A stretch of 64,000 nt of DNA from JADKIH01 sp031417395 (GCA_031417395.1 JANOVM010000029.1:1-64000); one strand, 5' to 3'. Counted from the first letter of the stretch, positions 9,801-21,000 are shown. The notes: generated by a model from the sequence alone, not told the origin. Numbers and translations are program-made.

Positions 9801-12013
9801 TCATCGTTTACTGAATTTAGTAACCCCAGTCCGAAGTCAAGGTCATAAACCAAATATCTCCATTTGGAGCCTGCGGTATTTTTTCGCCATAACTGTATAT
9901 TATTTGTCCAATTTCCAATCCAGTCTCCGTTGTTGTAAAAAATCTCTGCTGAAAAATAATCTACATGATTTTTTAAATCAAGTACAGAATCCATATGCTC
10001 ATAATATTGGTTGGTAAGCGGGTTTTGAGTAATGGCATAATTATACATCTCCCAATACGTCTGATCACTTCCCTCCTGAATGGCTATAGTGCTGGCATAT
10101 TCTTTTAGATAATCGATATCATTTCGGGATAGTCCATAATTGTTATTCATCCAATGATGATCGTGGTTCTCATTAATACAATACACTCCCCAAAAAGCTC
10201 CGTTCAAATAAACTACGGCAGGCTCTGCAGCGAGATATCCGGTGTAAGTAGGTTTTAATACCCGCTCCATAAAAGCATCTCTGAAATGAACAACGTTCCA
10301 GTCGGTCCCTGAATTTCTTAGAACGATATTATCAATGTTGTCAATAGAGGTTTTGTCTGTATAAAATGGATATTTAAAATTTCCGGAAAGCGTCTTACTA
10401 TTTAGTTTAAGTTCAAAACTTTTTTGTGGTTTCGCCCTGGAATAATTTCCATAAATTTTAATGTCCGCATCAAAAGAAAAAACTCTGTTTTTCTGTTTGT
10501 CAAAATATTCTATCGTTGCAGGCTTTTCCCAGTCCTGCCAAAAATTAGCTCCTTGAAATGGGCTTACAGGAGATGCATTGGGACCTAAAACGTAAATACC
10601 TGTATTATAGTCCCACAGATTTAAAGAATCAGTAGTAATGCTAAAGACAGGTAAATGTACATCTTCATTGATAACATACGTATTCGTTACCGGTAAACAA
10701 GGGAGATACCCTGCTGCAAAAACCCTTGCTCGTATTGTCTGAGAAGCCGATAAATATATGGGCCCCGTATACAATCTTGAAGAGGTTGAAGGAACATCAC
10801 CATTGGTTGTAAAATAAATTGATGCTCCGAGAGTAGAACTGGTTAAGTAAAGCAGTTGAGGAAATAAATAAAATCCGGAAGCAAGAGAAAAAATAGGTTT
10901 GCTTGTATAGCCAATATAACAATTAGAAAAATTATTGCTTGCTGAGGGTGTCGGTGTATTAATGAGGCACCAGTTATTACTGCCATCCGGAATGCGTCCA
11001 AAAGAATGGTCGGACTGCATGTCATAATAATGTTGTTCATCAATAAGTATTCCGGATGGATTTGTCAGGAAAATACCGGATCCCAATTTGGATAATTTAA
11101 AATTGGCAGAAAAATTTGTTGAAACGGGAAAATTAAACCAGGGCGGAGGTGTTGAATTCAGAAACATTGTATTACTTCCTTTTATTCCAAAAGTTAGAAA
11201 AGGAATGGCGCTCAGATCACTCGACGTCGGGCTTTCATTATGCACCTCAACAGCAAGAACGTTGGTGCCCGGGATAATAATTGATTTTAAATAATTCGGA
11301 TCGATAGTAAATGAACCCGGTAATAATCCCTGATACATTAATGCTTCATGGGCAGCATTAGACAGGTCGTTATAAACAGGGCGATTACCCCTAACACCAA
11401 GATTGTCTCTTGCTATTTCATGTCCGTTAAGGAAAGCGACAAAACCATCGTCATAGTCAATACTAAAAATAGCTTTTAATATCTCGCTTGTATCCGAAAT
11501 TGTAAAAGATTTCCTCATCATAACCGAACGAGCACTTGATAAAATAGTTGTACTGTCATCTGAATCACCGTATCCAATACCTGCGACTCCCGATAACCAA
11601 CCGGCATCGTTGAAAGTTAAGTTCCTCCAGTTGGTATCCGGCTGACTAACTCCAACAAAATATTGCCAGGAAGTTACTAAATCCGATTTTATAGCTGCTT
11701 CCCAGTGATTGATAATAATTGTATCGTTTTCATTTGCAAGAAAAACAAGCGAATGACTATTACCGTTAAGTGTATAGTTAGGAAATGTAAACTTATACGG
11801 TTTTAATGAATCGGTGGATAAGCCATATCCCTGCAGATTTACCGGTGATCCTCCACTGTTATATATTTCAATCCAATCGTTATATGCACCATTTGTATTC
11901 GCAAACTCAGTAACATTAGAAGGCACATATTCATTAATAACAATTTGACCGCAGGCAGTCTTTATTAAAAAAGAAAAAATAATTAAATAAACAAAATAAG
12001 TCCTAGTATACAT
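6860..12013 (-). CDS. Giant secreted CotH-kinase/lamin-tail protein, copy 1
   Basis: The product is 1717 aa. Domains in order are: signal peptide (1-22); lamin-tail domain (24-100, IVINEYVPSN and NDWIEIYN); a beta-rich segment with YDDGFVAFLNG (110-345); a chitobiase-C-like domain (368-447, YFTTNGDVPS); CotH-type kinase domain (about 454-780, with YGNYSRAKPQKSFELKL and YDLDFG at 723-728); a bacterial repeat domain (845-927); a second lamin-tail domain (933-1085); an Ig/PKD-like module (1098-1168); five Ig_7-like repeats each opening at a CGxG motif (1173, 1250, 1327, 1405, 1482); a PKD-like module (1559-1622); and a T9SS sorting domain (1637-1717). CotH in Bacillus is a secretory protein kinase, so cell-surface phosphorylation is possible, but activity here is inferred only from the fold. 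It is first of three tandem paralogues. Confidence 0.9.
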   Translation of the reverse strand: MYTRTYFVYLIIFSFLIKTACGQIVINEYVPSNVTEFANTNGAYNDWIEIYNSGGSPVNLQGYGLSTDSLKPYKFTFPNYTLNGNSHSLVFLANENDTIIINHWEAAIKSDLVTSWQYFVGVSQPDTNWRNLTFNDAGWLSGVAGIGYGDSDDSTTILSSARSVMMRKSFTISDTSEILKAIFSIDYDDGFVAFLNGHEIARDNLGVRGNRPVYNDLSNAAHEALMYQGLLPGSFTIDPNYLKSIIIPGTNVLAVEVHNESPTSSDLSAIPFLTFGIKGSNTMFLNSTPPPWFNFPVSTNFSANFKLSKLGSGIFLTNPSGILIDEQHYYDMQSDHSFGRIPDGSNNWCLINTPTPSASNNFSNCYIGYTSKPIFSLASGFYLFPQLLYLTSSTLGASIYFTTNGDVPSTSSRLYTGPIYLSASQTIRARVFAAGYLPCLPVTNTYVINEDVHLPVFSITTDSLNLWDYNTGIYVLGPNASPVSPFQGANFWQDWEKPATIEYFDKQKNRVFSFDADIKIYGNYSRAKPQKSFELKLNSKTLSGNFKYPFYTDKTSIDNIDNIVLRNSGTDWNVVHFRDAFMERVLKPTYTGYLAAEPAVVYLNGAFWGVYCINENHDHHWMNNNYGLSRNDIDYLKEYASTIAIQEGSDQTYWEMYNYAITQNPLTNQYYEHMDSVLDLKNHVDYFSAEIFYNNGDWIGNWTNNIQLWRKNTAGSKWRYLVYDLDFGLGLLNSVNDDRLAIARDPVASSYSSNIFNALLFNPSYKRYFINRFADLMNTIFLPSEMLPIMHQFQDSMAFDMNNHFAKWGGNAATWQSNINSMESFINARPAIMRNQIQSQFALNQQVSLTFDAYPIGAGRIQISTVIPATYPWTGVYFDGNPVSITAIPNPGYSFDHWSSNFGIFDPNQTTTYNFSHSSETIIANFTGSYQTPQLVISEFNYHSDSLTESGDWLELHNYGSFTVDLSGWVIKDQNEYNSYVFPVGTVIAPNSYLVISSDLSKFSTAFPSVNNYIGPLGFNLSNAGDQIRLFTHTGQLYLSFFYQTIQPWPPSADGFGYTCELSSNLADLNDGNSWFIGCKGGSPGMAYTTALATATHLTGNTSFCPGSSTALYLNYTPGYNYQWRRNNIDIPSATDTVYTATQAGNYTVFVSYQGCSGISDTLAATIVFSGQPPVVYSNSRCGEGSLVLTGSAPDSIYWFDAPNGTILGTGTSFNTPTLASTTVFYAQTSLSCPSTPVPVTAVIYPIPATPVVNDLSICGPGVIVVNASDTATVNWYNDAVTGALIYTGNIFVTGYIPHDTIFYAEAFSTCASERVALNVSVTSPALPVTNDVSRCGPGSLVLTALSAAPVFWYDSLIGGNQVGSGINFLTPGLSQTTIFYVESNNGCASSRVEVKAIIHDIPSPPVAADSSRCGTGPVDLYAIANYQVFWYSTPVGGTAIGSGSLFTTPSLTQTTTYYTNDIDVCGSSRIPVVANVKPLPASPIGQDGVVCGTGIVQLTAASSDSIYWFDQSNGGNLLSTGSNFITPVIHATTVYYAIAMNDCPSYPTPVTAIVTPGPPVFLGLDTTLLSGATMILDAGAGFDSYLWSTGETTQTIVVNITGNYSVEATLSGCVGYDEINVNFLVGVQETSLWNGKINIYPNPAKDNLTIETIGIKDINAAVSIIDIAGRILIKKDIQLHSGLNTQTFDLSGLAKGMYFLTLHSADSSITLNVLVE

Positions 12014-12564
12014 TTAATTAAAATTAATTTAAAAAAGATTTTTTACAAATGAAATATTAACAATATTAAAATTCAAATAAAAAATTATGACAATCACAAT
12101 CCCAACAAATATGAGATCTTAAATGCCATGATAAAATTACTTAAAATAATACCTGATTAAACCTAAATCCTTAATATTTTTTAAAGGAGTTATCCAATGT
12201 ATATAGGCAAATAACAGGGGAAAGACGCCTTATACATTGAGAGTAGTGAATTCTTCCATTCAACGGAATTTCAATAACCGGTTATTTAATTTGAAAAAAC
12301 TATAACAAGCAGATACAAAAGAGGTATTTCACTTTGGTACTTGCAAACCTTATTAGCTTAGTAACAATAAACAGATCTCCATACACTTACCTTATTACCT
12401 TCTATTACTATATGGAAAATAGAAGGGAATAAGGTAGTTTATGTTTTAGTCAGCTTAGTTACTAAGGTTATAAAATTTTAAATACCGAAAATAATCTAAA
12501 GAGTAAATTAATATTCACAAGTTTAAGCTTTTGTAAATTCTAAAAAAATAATAGAAAATAAAAT
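12014..12564. other. Spacer between CotH copies 1 and 2
   Basis: A 551-bp AT-rich gap. It holds the promoter region of copy 1, the 3' region of copy 2, and the long palindrome annotated separately at 12346-12469. No coding sequence could be supported. Confidence 0.6.
12346..12469. repeat. 124-bp imperfect palindrome with a 19-bp core hairpin
   Basis: The inner arms 12388-12406 and 12418-12436 pair over 19 positions with a single A/G mismatch and an 11-nt loop. The outer ends AACCTTA (12346-12352) and TAAGGTT (12463-12469) are also inverted, and AGCTTAGTAAC / AGCTTAGTTAC recurs inside. There is no T-run after the stem on the minus strand, so it is not a textbook terminator for copy 2, whose stop is 96 bp away from the palindrome edge. 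A MITE-like element or a processed 3' structure are alternatives; no target-site duplication was seen. Confidence 0.6.
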
Positions 12565-15500
12565 TTACTCCACTACTACATTTAACGTAACAGCATTTTC
12601 ATTAGTGCGCAAAGTGAGAAAATACATTCCTTTAGCAAGTCCCGATAAATCTATTGTTTGTGAATTAAGGCCTCCATTGAATTGAATGTCTTTGTGAATC
12701 AGAATTCTTCCTGCAACATCACAAATCGACACTATGCCATCCATTTCCTTTTTGCTCTCAGCTTGCAAGGTTATATTATCCTTTGTTGGATTTGGATAAA
12801 CATTAATCAATCCATTCCATGAATGATTTTCCTGAATGCCATTAATGATAGTAACTGTAATAGAGTCGCTGCCCAAACATCCGCCCAAAGAAACTTCAAC
12901 GGAATATACATTTGTTGAATTAACAACTATTGTTTGCGTAGTATCTCCCGTAGACCACAAATAGGAGTCAAATCCGGGTCCTGCGTCAAGCATTAGAGAT
13001 GAGCCGGATAAAACGGTTGTATCGTTTCCAAGAAGAACAAGGGAAGGAGTAATTATGGTTGCCGTTACTGCAGTCGGATAACTTGGACAATCATTTATTG
13101 CTACAGCATAATATACTGTAGTTGCATTCAGAACCGGAGTTAAATAGCTGTTACCCGTGTGTAAAAGATTTCCTCCTGTAGCCTGATCATACCAATAAAC
13201 AGGATCGGAAGCTGTAGCTGCTAACTGAACAGCTCCAACACCGCAGGCAAAACCATCGGTGCCTGAAGGAGAAGCCGGTAGTACCTTTACTATTGCAACA
13301 ACAGGTACTCTAATGCTTCCACAAACATCAATATCATTCGTATAATAAGTGGTTGTTTGTGTAATTGATGGTGTGGTAAACAGGGAACCTGATCTAAGCG
13401 GCGTGCCACCTGTTGGTGAACTATACCAGAAAATCTGATAATTTGCAGTTGCATACAAATCTACAGCTCCTGTTCCGCAACGGGTAGAGTCTGAAGTTAC
13501 AGGTGCGGCAGGAACATCATGAATAATAGCTAATACATCAACCCGTGCACCCGCACAGCCGTTATTGGATTCAACATAATAACGGGTTGTCTGAGAAAGT
13601 GACGGAGTTAGAAAATTAAGTCCGCTTCCAACCTGGTTGCCGGCCACAATAGAATCATACCAGAATACAGGAGCTGCTGAAATCGCTGATAAAACCAAAG
13701 ATCCGGGACCGCATCTTGAAGCATCATTCACAACAGGTGAAGGTGGAGATGTTATTGTTACGTTTAAAGCCACTCTGTCACTTGAGCAAATAGAAAATGC
13801 TTCAGCATAAAAGACTGTATCGTTCGGTATATAGCCGGTTACAAAAACGGATCCTGTATGTATTAATGCTCCCGTTGTTGCATCGTTATACCAATGAACC
13901 GTAGCTGTATCCGTTGCATTTAAAACTACTGCTCCGGGTCCGCAAATTGATTGATCTATTACAACCGGAGGTGCCGGTTTTAGGTTAATAATAGCTTTAA
14001 CAGGCACGGGAGTACTGGGGCACAACAAACTTGTTTGTGCATAATATGTAGTTGTTGCAGTAATTGTTGGTGTATTAAAAGTATTTCCTGTTCCTAAAAT
14101 AGTACCGTTAGGAGCATCAAACCAATAAATGGAATCCGGCGCTGATGCTGTCAATGTAACCGAACCTTCACCACAGCGTGAATTGGCAGTCACTATTGGA
14201 GGTTGTCCATTCGTTACTGCATTAGCAACTAGCGTATCTGAAAATCCTGAACATCCCTGGTAAGTAATACGCACAGAATAGGACCCTGACAATGTTGCTG
14301 TATAAAGAGTATCGGTTGCTGACGGAATATCAATGTTATTTCTTCGCCATTGGTAAGCGTAACCGGGGGTATTATTTATGTAAAGCTGGGTACTGTAGCC
14401 GGAACAAAAATTAGCATTACCGGCAATTTGAGCTGACGTTACTAATGATGAAGTATAAGCCTTTCCGGGGGAACCACCAATACAACCGGTTGTCCAGCTG
14501 TTTCCATCATTAAGATTTGCTGAATTGGAGGTCAGTTCACAGGTGTACCCTAAACCATCAGCTGATGGCGGCCAGGGCGCTGTTGTCTGGTAAAAAAATG
14601 AGAGATAAAGCTGGTTGGTATGATTGTATAGCCTTATTTGATCGCCGCCATTGGAAAGATTAAATCCTAATGGGCCAATGACATTCGTTACAGAAGGAAA
14701 GGCTGCATTGAATTTAGACAGGTTGGAGGATACAACAAGATAACCATTGGGAGCTATAACTGTTCCAACAGGAAAAGTATATGTATCAAAATCATTTTGA
14801 TCTTTAATTGTCCAGCCGCTTATATTTAAAGCAAATGAACCACTATTGTGGAGCTCAAGCCAATCGCTGGCATCTAGTATTGAATCTGAATGGTAATTAA
14901 ATTCGCTTACAACAAGTTGCGGTGCTTGTGCTGTTCCGGTAAAATTTGCAGTAATTGTCTCAGTAGCATTCGAAAAATTGTAGGAGGTCACCTGGTTAGC
15001 ATCATTGATGCCATGATTGGAGCTCCAATTATTAAACGTGTAACCCGGATTAGGAATAGCAGTTATTGTTACAGGATTGCCATCAAAATAAACTCCTGTC
15101 CAGGGATAATTTGTTGGTACAACTGTAGAAACCTGTATGCGTCCTGCTCCTGCCGGGTTTGTATTAAAGGTAAGCGTTACTTGCTGGTTAAGGGCGAATT
15201 GTGATTGAATATGGTTTCGCTGTATTGCGGGTCGGGCATTGATAAAATTAACCATGGTGGTTATGTTCCCTTGCCATGTAGCCGGTGTACTTCCCCATTT
15301 AATAAAATGATTGTTCATGTCAAAAGCCATGGAATCCTGAAACTGGTGCATAATCGGCAGCATTTCTGAAGGCAAAAAAATTGTATTCAACAAGTCGGCA
15401 AAACGGTTGATGAAATATTTTTTATAGGTCGGATTATTCAGTAGCGCATCAAACATATTTGAGCTGTAGCTGAAAGAGACCGGGTTACGGGCCATTTCCA

Positions 15501-17712
15501 AACGATCGTCGTTGACAGTATTTTTTAATCCTACACCGAAGTCAAGATCATAAACCAGATATCTCCATTTAGAACCAGAAGTATTTTTACGCCACAGCTG
15601 AATATTATTCGTCCAGTCTCCTATCCAATCACCGTTATTGTAAAATATCTCTGCAGAAAAATAATCCACATGATTTTTAAGATCAAGGATAGAATCCATA
15701 TGATTATAATACTGAGTAGTGACGGGATTTTGTATCGTCGCATAGTTATACATTTCCCAAAAAGTCAAATCACTTCCCTCCTGAATTCCAATGGTGGTAC
15801 CGCTTTCCTTTAGATAATCGATTTGGTTCCGTGAAAGTCCGTAATTATTATTCATCCAGTGCTGATCGTGATTTTCATTAATGCAATATACTCCCCAGAA
15901 AGCTCCGTTAACATAAGCGACAACAGGCTCAGAAGCAAGGTATCCGGTATAGGTAGGCTTTAATACACGCTCCATAAAAGCATCCCTAAAGTGAACAACG
16001 TTCCAGTCTGTTCCGGAATTTCTTAAAACAATATTATCAATATTGTCGATTAATGTTTTATCAGTATAAAACGGGTATTTAAAATTTCCTGTTGGCGTTT
16101 TAGAGTCCAGTTTAATTTCAAAACTCTTTTGCGGTTTTGCACGTGAATAATTTCCATAAATTTTAATGTCTGCATCGAATGAAAAAACTCTGCTTTTCTG
16201 CCTATCAAAATATTCTATTCGTGCAGGTTTCTCCCAGTCCTGCCAGAAATTAGCTCCTTTAAAAGGAGATACAGTAGAGGCATTGGGCCCTAAAACATAA
16301 ATACCTGTATTGTAATCCCAGAGGTTTAATGAATCCGTCGTAATACTAAATACGGGTAAATGCACATCTTCATTGATAACATACGTATTGGTTACTGTCA
16401 TACTTGGAATATATGTTGCTGCGAAATCTCTGGCGCGTATGGTCTGAGAGCCGGAAAGTAAAATGGGGCCGGTATATAATGTAGAAGAGGTCGTTGGTTC
16501 ATCACCATTGGTTGTATAATAAACAGCACCCCCGGGAGTAGTATTCGTTATTGAAAGTAATTGAGTCGATAAATAAAATCCGGCAGCTAAAGAAAACACG
16601 GGCTTATCAGCATAACCTATATAACAAGTTGATGAATTATTGCTTGTTCCGGCTGTTGGGGTGTTAATCACGCACCAGTTATTCGAACCGTCAGGTATGC
16701 GCCCAACAGAATTGTCGGATTGCATTTCATTATAAGGCTGCCGGTCAATGAGTGTACCTGATGGATTCGTAAGAAATATCGTAGAACCGGATTTAGAAAG
16801 TTTGAAATTAGCCGAAAGATAACCTACTCCGGGATTATTAAACCACGACGGCGGAGTTGAATTTGGAAACAATGTATTGCTCCCTTGTATTCCAAAAGTT
16901 AAAAATGGAGCTGCTGTTAAATCATTGGATGTATTGCTTTCATTGTGTACTTCAACAGCAAGAACATTGGTGCCTTGTCGGAGAATAGATCTTAAATATA
17001 CCGGATCTATATAAAATGAATCCGGCGAAAAACCCTGATACATTAATGCTTCATGAGATATTATGGAAATGTCATTATAAACAGGTAATACACCGGGGCT
17101 TCCCAAGTTTGCCCGTGCTATTTCATAACCGTTGAGGTAAGCAACAAAACCATCGTCATAATCAATATTGAAAACTGCTTTCAATATTTTTGTGGAATCT
17201 GTTATGGTAAATGACTTACGCATCATAATTGAACGACTGCTAAAAGAAATTGATGTGCGATCGTCCCCATCTCCAAATCCAATACCGGCAGGTCCCGATT
17301 GCCAGGTCATATCGTTAAATGTTAAATTCCTCCAATCGGTACTTGGTTGATTTGTTCCTGGATAATATTTCCATAGTGTAAAAGCATCTGATTGAATTGG
17401 CGTCTCCCAATGATTCACAGCGAGTGTATCGTTATCATTGGTAGGAAAAACTAAAAGATGACTAAAACCCGGAAGTGTATAGTTAGGAAAAGTAAACTTA
17501 TAAGGCTTTAGTGAATCAACAGATAAACCGTACCCTTGTAAATTTACGGGAGACCCTCCCTTGTTATATATTTCTATCCAATCGTTGTAAGAACCATCAC
17601 CATTTGCATAGTTGCTAATATTTGATGGTACATATTCATTAATTACTATTTGTCCAATGGATAAACGTGTTATTAATACAAAGAATAGGAATACAAGTAA
17701 ATACTTTTTCAT
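12565..17712 (-). CDS. Giant secreted CotH-kinase/lamin-tail protein, copy 2
   Basis: The product is 1715 aa and collinear with copy 1 over its whole length: signal peptide ending near residue 20, lamin-tail domain, chitobiase-C-like domain, CotH-kinase region with GNYSRAKPQKSFE and YDLDFGVG, bacterial repeat domain, second lamin-tail domain, Ig-like modules and T9SS sorting domain (VYPNPTKDN to LNVVVE). Changes from copy 1 are mostly single substitutions spread evenly, without lost domains, so both copies seem maintained. Residues around the CotH motif (YLVYDLDFG, NDDRL) are unchanged. It lies head-to-tail between copies 1 and 3 with long spacers and probably has its own promoter. Confidence 0.9.
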   Translation of the reverse strand: MKKYLLVFLFFVLITRLSIGQIVINEYVPSNISNYANGDGSYNDWIEIYNKGGSPVNLQGYGLSVDSLKPYKFTFPNYTLPGFSHLLVFPTNDNDTLAVNHWETPIQSDAFTLWKYYPGTNQPSTDWRNLTFNDMTWQSGPAGIGFGDGDDRTSISFSSRSIMMRKSFTITDSTKILKAVFNIDYDDGFVAYLNGYEIARANLGSPGVLPVYNDISIISHEALMYQGFSPDSFYIDPVYLRSILRQGTNVLAVEVHNESNTSNDLTAAPFLTFGIQGSNTLFPNSTPPSWFNNPGVGYLSANFKLSKSGSTIFLTNPSGTLIDRQPYNEMQSDNSVGRIPDGSNNWCVINTPTAGTSNNSSTCYIGYADKPVFSLAAGFYLSTQLLSITNTTPGGAVYYTTNGDEPTTSSTLYTGPILLSGSQTIRARDFAATYIPSMTVTNTYVINEDVHLPVFSITTDSLNLWDYNTGIYVLGPNASTVSPFKGANFWQDWEKPARIEYFDRQKSRVFSFDADIKIYGNYSRAKPQKSFEIKLDSKTPTGNFKYPFYTDKTLIDNIDNIVLRNSGTDWNVVHFRDAFMERVLKPTYTGYLASEPVVAYVNGAFWGVYCINENHDQHWMNNNYGLSRNQIDYLKESGTTIGIQEGSDLTFWEMYNYATIQNPVTTQYYNHMDSILDLKNHVDYFSAEIFYNNGDWIGDWTNNIQLWRKNTSGSKWRYLVYDLDFGVGLKNTVNDDRLEMARNPVSFSYSSNMFDALLNNPTYKKYFINRFADLLNTIFLPSEMLPIMHQFQDSMAFDMNNHFIKWGSTPATWQGNITTMVNFINARPAIQRNHIQSQFALNQQVTLTFNTNPAGAGRIQVSTVVPTNYPWTGVYFDGNPVTITAIPNPGYTFNNWSSNHGINDANQVTSYNFSNATETITANFTGTAQAPQLVVSEFNYHSDSILDASDWLELHNSGSFALNISGWTIKDQNDFDTYTFPVGTVIAPNGYLVVSSNLSKFNAAFPSVTNVIGPLGFNLSNGGDQIRLYNHTNQLYLSFFYQTTAPWPPSADGLGYTCELTSNSANLNDGNSWTTGCIGGSPGKAYTSSLVTSAQIAGNANFCSGYSTQLYINNTPGYAYQWRRNNIDIPSATDTLYTATLSGSYSVRITYQGCSGFSDTLVANAVTNGQPPIVTANSRCGEGSVTLTASAPDSIYWFDAPNGTILGTGNTFNTPTITATTTYYAQTSLLCPSTPVPVKAIINLKPAPPVVIDQSICGPGAVVLNATDTATVHWYNDATTGALIHTGSVFVTGYIPNDTVFYAEAFSICSSDRVALNVTITSPPSPVVNDASRCGPGSLVLSAISAAPVFWYDSIVAGNQVGSGLNFLTPSLSQTTRYYVESNNGCAGARVDVLAIIHDVPAAPVTSDSTRCGTGAVDLYATANYQIFWYSSPTGGTPLRSGSLFTTPSITQTTTYYTNDIDVCGSIRVPVVAIVKVLPASPSGTDGFACGVGAVQLAATASDPVYWYDQATGGNLLHTGNSYLTPVLNATTVYYAVAINDCPSYPTAVTATIITPSLVLLGNDTTVLSGSSLMLDAGPGFDSYLWSTGDTTQTIVVNSTNVYSVEVSLGGCLGSDSITVTIINGIQENHSWNGLINVYPNPTKDNITLQAESKKEMDGIVSICDVAGRILIHKDIQFNGGLNSQTIDLSGLAKGMYFLTLRTNENAVTLNVVVE

Positions 17713-18074
17713 TTAATTTCTTAAAATAGAGAATTTCACACTTTACCTGTCTAATTTAAGTTGACAACGAACATTGTTTCAAACTAATTTGGTAAATCAA
17801 TAAAAATTGACCTTAAATACCAATATATTCAGGATTTTAGAGAAATTCAAAAATACGAAAAATAATAGCTGATAATCAGCTGTTTCCATGAATTTTTGAA
17901 AAATGAAACGATCTCCTAAATAGGTGCTTTTTCTGTTAAAATTGGAGGATTTTTAGTAAAGAAACCCCTAAATCTCATTCAAAATTCATAATTCATCAAC
18001 TGCCTGAAACCCTTTCTAAATAAGGCTTTCAGGATAAATTGATTGAATAAAAAAGGACACTACAAATTGCTAGC
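17713..18074. other. Spacer between CotH copies 2 and 3
   Basis: A 362-bp gap. A stem-loop at 18003-18014 / 18022-18033 (CCTGAAACCCTT pairing with AAGGCTTTCAGG, one mismatch, 7-nt loop) lies 42-72 bp past the stop of copy 3 and may end its transcript, although no T-run follows on the minus strand. A TATTTTTG word at 17854-17847 on the minus strand resembles a -7 box but is far from the copy 2 start. No gene seen. Confidence 0.5.
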
Positions 18075-21000
18075 CTACTCCACCAGCAAATTAAACGTAA
18101 TCACATTTTCCGCTGAACGCAAAGTCAGAAAATACATTCCCTTTGCCAGCTGTGACAAATCTATCGTCTGAGTATTTAATCCGCTTTGTATCTGAATATC
18201 TTTCTGAATGAGAATCTGTCCCGCTACATCACAAATGGATAATACAGCATTGATGTCTTTCTTGCTTTCTGCCTGAATATTTATTTTATCCTTAGCTGGA
18301 TTCGGATAGACTGAAATAAGTCCATTCCACAAATGGTTTTCCTGGATACCTAGAACAACAGTTACAGAAATAGCATCGGTACCGGTACATCCGTTTAAAG
18401 TAACATCTACTGAATACGTATTTGTTGCATTCACGACAATAGTCTGTGTTGTTTCTCCTGTTGACCATAGATAAGAATCGAATCCAGCACCGGCATCAAG
18501 AACAAATGAAGAGCCTGATAAAACAGTGGTGTCATTACCCAGAAAAACAGATGGGCCTGGTGATAAGTATGCAGTAACAGCGGTAGGGTAACTCGGACAA
18601 TCATTTACTGCAACAACATAATACACAGTTGTAGCATTCAATACAGGAGTTAAAAAGGTAGCCCCTGATTGTATGAGATTGCCTCCTGAAGCCTGATCAT
18701 ACCAGTAAATTGTATCATTCGCTGTTGCACTTAAATAAACGGCACCCACTCCGCATACCACAGCATCGTTTACTATTGGTGAGGCAGGTAACGGTTTTAC
18801 AATAGCAACAACAGGAGTTCTTGAGCTGCTGCATACATCTATATTGTCAGTATAATAGGTTGTTGTTTGAGTTATCGATGGTGTGCTAAACAATGAACCT
18901 GATCCAAGGGCCGTTCCTCCGGAAGGAGTACTATACCAGAAAACCTGGAAATTCGCAGTTGCATATAGGTCAACTCCCCCGGGGCCGCAACGGGATGAGT
19001 CTGCTGCCGTTGGAGGAAGCGGTATATCATGAACAATTGCTTTTACCATTGCACGAGAACTGGGACATCCATTATTGGACTCTACATAATAATTTTGTGT
19101 TTTTGTAAGATAAGGAGTTGTAAAGTTAACTCCACTCCCTACCAGGTTGCCGGCAACAAGAGAATCATACCAAAAGACCGGAGCCAAAGCACTTGCTGTT
19201 AATGAAAGTGTACCATTGCCGCATCTTGATGCGTCATTTGCAAAAGGCGGAGGAGATGAAGTAACAGTAACATACAATGCTACCCTTTCGCTGACACAGG
19301 TAGAAACTGCTTCAACATAAAAAATAGTATCGTGAGGTATTATACCTGTGGTAAAAACATTTCCTGAAAATATCAAAGCTCCGCTTGTAGCGTCGTTATA
19401 CCAGTTGACGGCTGCTGTATCAACAGCATTTAATACAACTGTTCCCGGTCCACAAATGGTTTGATCGTAAACAAGCGGCGCCGCAGGTATTAAGTTGATG
19501 ACTGCACTTACAGGAACAGGTGTACTTGGGCACGATAAACTGGTTTGCGCATAATACGTCGTAGTTGAAGTAATTGTTGGTGTGGTAAAAGTTGTTCCTG
19601 TACCGACGATATTACCATTTGGTGCATCAAACCAATAAATGGAATCTGTTGATGATGCCGTTAACACAAGCGACCCTTCACCGCAACGTGAATTAGCATT
19701 CACCACAGGCGGCTGACCATTTGTTACAATGGAAGCAATTAATGTATCTGAAATTCCTGTGCATCCCTGATAAGAAACATAAACTGAATAATTGCCGGGT
19801 TGTGTTGCAGTGTAAACAGTATCTGTTGCTGATGGTATATTGATATTGTTATTTCGCCACTGATAGCTATAACCCGGTGTATAGTTCAAATGTAATGTTG
19901 TACTGGAACCCGGACAAAAACTTGAGTTTCCTGAAATATGCGTAGCTGTGGCTAACCCTGTTGTTGTATATGCTCTTCCGGGGGATCCTCCAATACATCC
20001 GGGAAACCAGCTGTTTCCATTGCCCGGGTTAGCAGTATTTGATGTTAGTTCACACGTGTAACCTAATCCATCAGGAGCAGTTGGCCAGGGACTTGTTGTC
20101 TGATAAAAAAACGAAAGATAAAGCTGAGCGGAATGATTAAAAATTCTGATTTGATCCCCTCCGTTGGAAAGGTTAAATCCTAGTGGACCAATAACGTTGT
20201 TTACTGAAGGATATGCTGTTCTGAATTTATTAAGATTAGAGGAAACTACCAGATATCCATTAGGAGCTATTACAGTTCCTACAGGAAAAGTATAAATATC
20301 GTTATCGTTTTGATCCTTAATTAGCCAACTGCTAAGATCAAGAGCGAATGAACCGTAGTTATGAAGCTCTATCCAGTCGCTTGCATTTGTAATTGAATCT
20401 GAATTATAATTGAACTCGCTGACTACAAGCTGCGGGGTTTGTGTCGAACCATTAAAGTAAGCCGTAATCGTTTCTGTTGAGTGTGTAAAATTAAATGCCT
20501 TCGTTTGATTAGGATCATTATTAATTCCCTGATTGGAACTCCAATGATCAAATGTATATCCCGGATTTGGAATAGCTGTTATTGTAACAGGATTGCCATC
20601 AAAGTATACACCTGTCCACGGATATGTTTTCGGAATTACAGTTGATATCTGTATCCGTCCGGCATTGCTCGGACTTATTTTAAAAGTCAGGGTTACCTGT
20701 TTGTTCATGTTGAATTGCGATTCAATCTGATCTCGTACTATGGCAGGTCGTGCGTTGATAAAACTAACCATGGAATTAATACGCGACTGCCATGAACTCA
20801 CACTGCTTCCCCATTTTGCAAAATGGCGCGTCATGTCGTATGCCATGGAGTCCTGGAACTGATGCATTATCGGCAGCATCTCTGAAGGCAAAAAAATTGT
20901 ATTTATCAAGTCTGCATACCGGTTAATAAAATATTTTTTATAGGTAGGATTATTTAAAATTTTATCAAACATGTTTGAGGTATAACTGGAAGCTGTCGGA

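Noticed and set aside
14890..15204. 104-codon plus-strand ORF and similar ones opposite the CotH genes
   Set aside because: They are reverse-strand shadows of long, domain-rich genes; they differ between the three paralogous copies and carry no recognisable motif.
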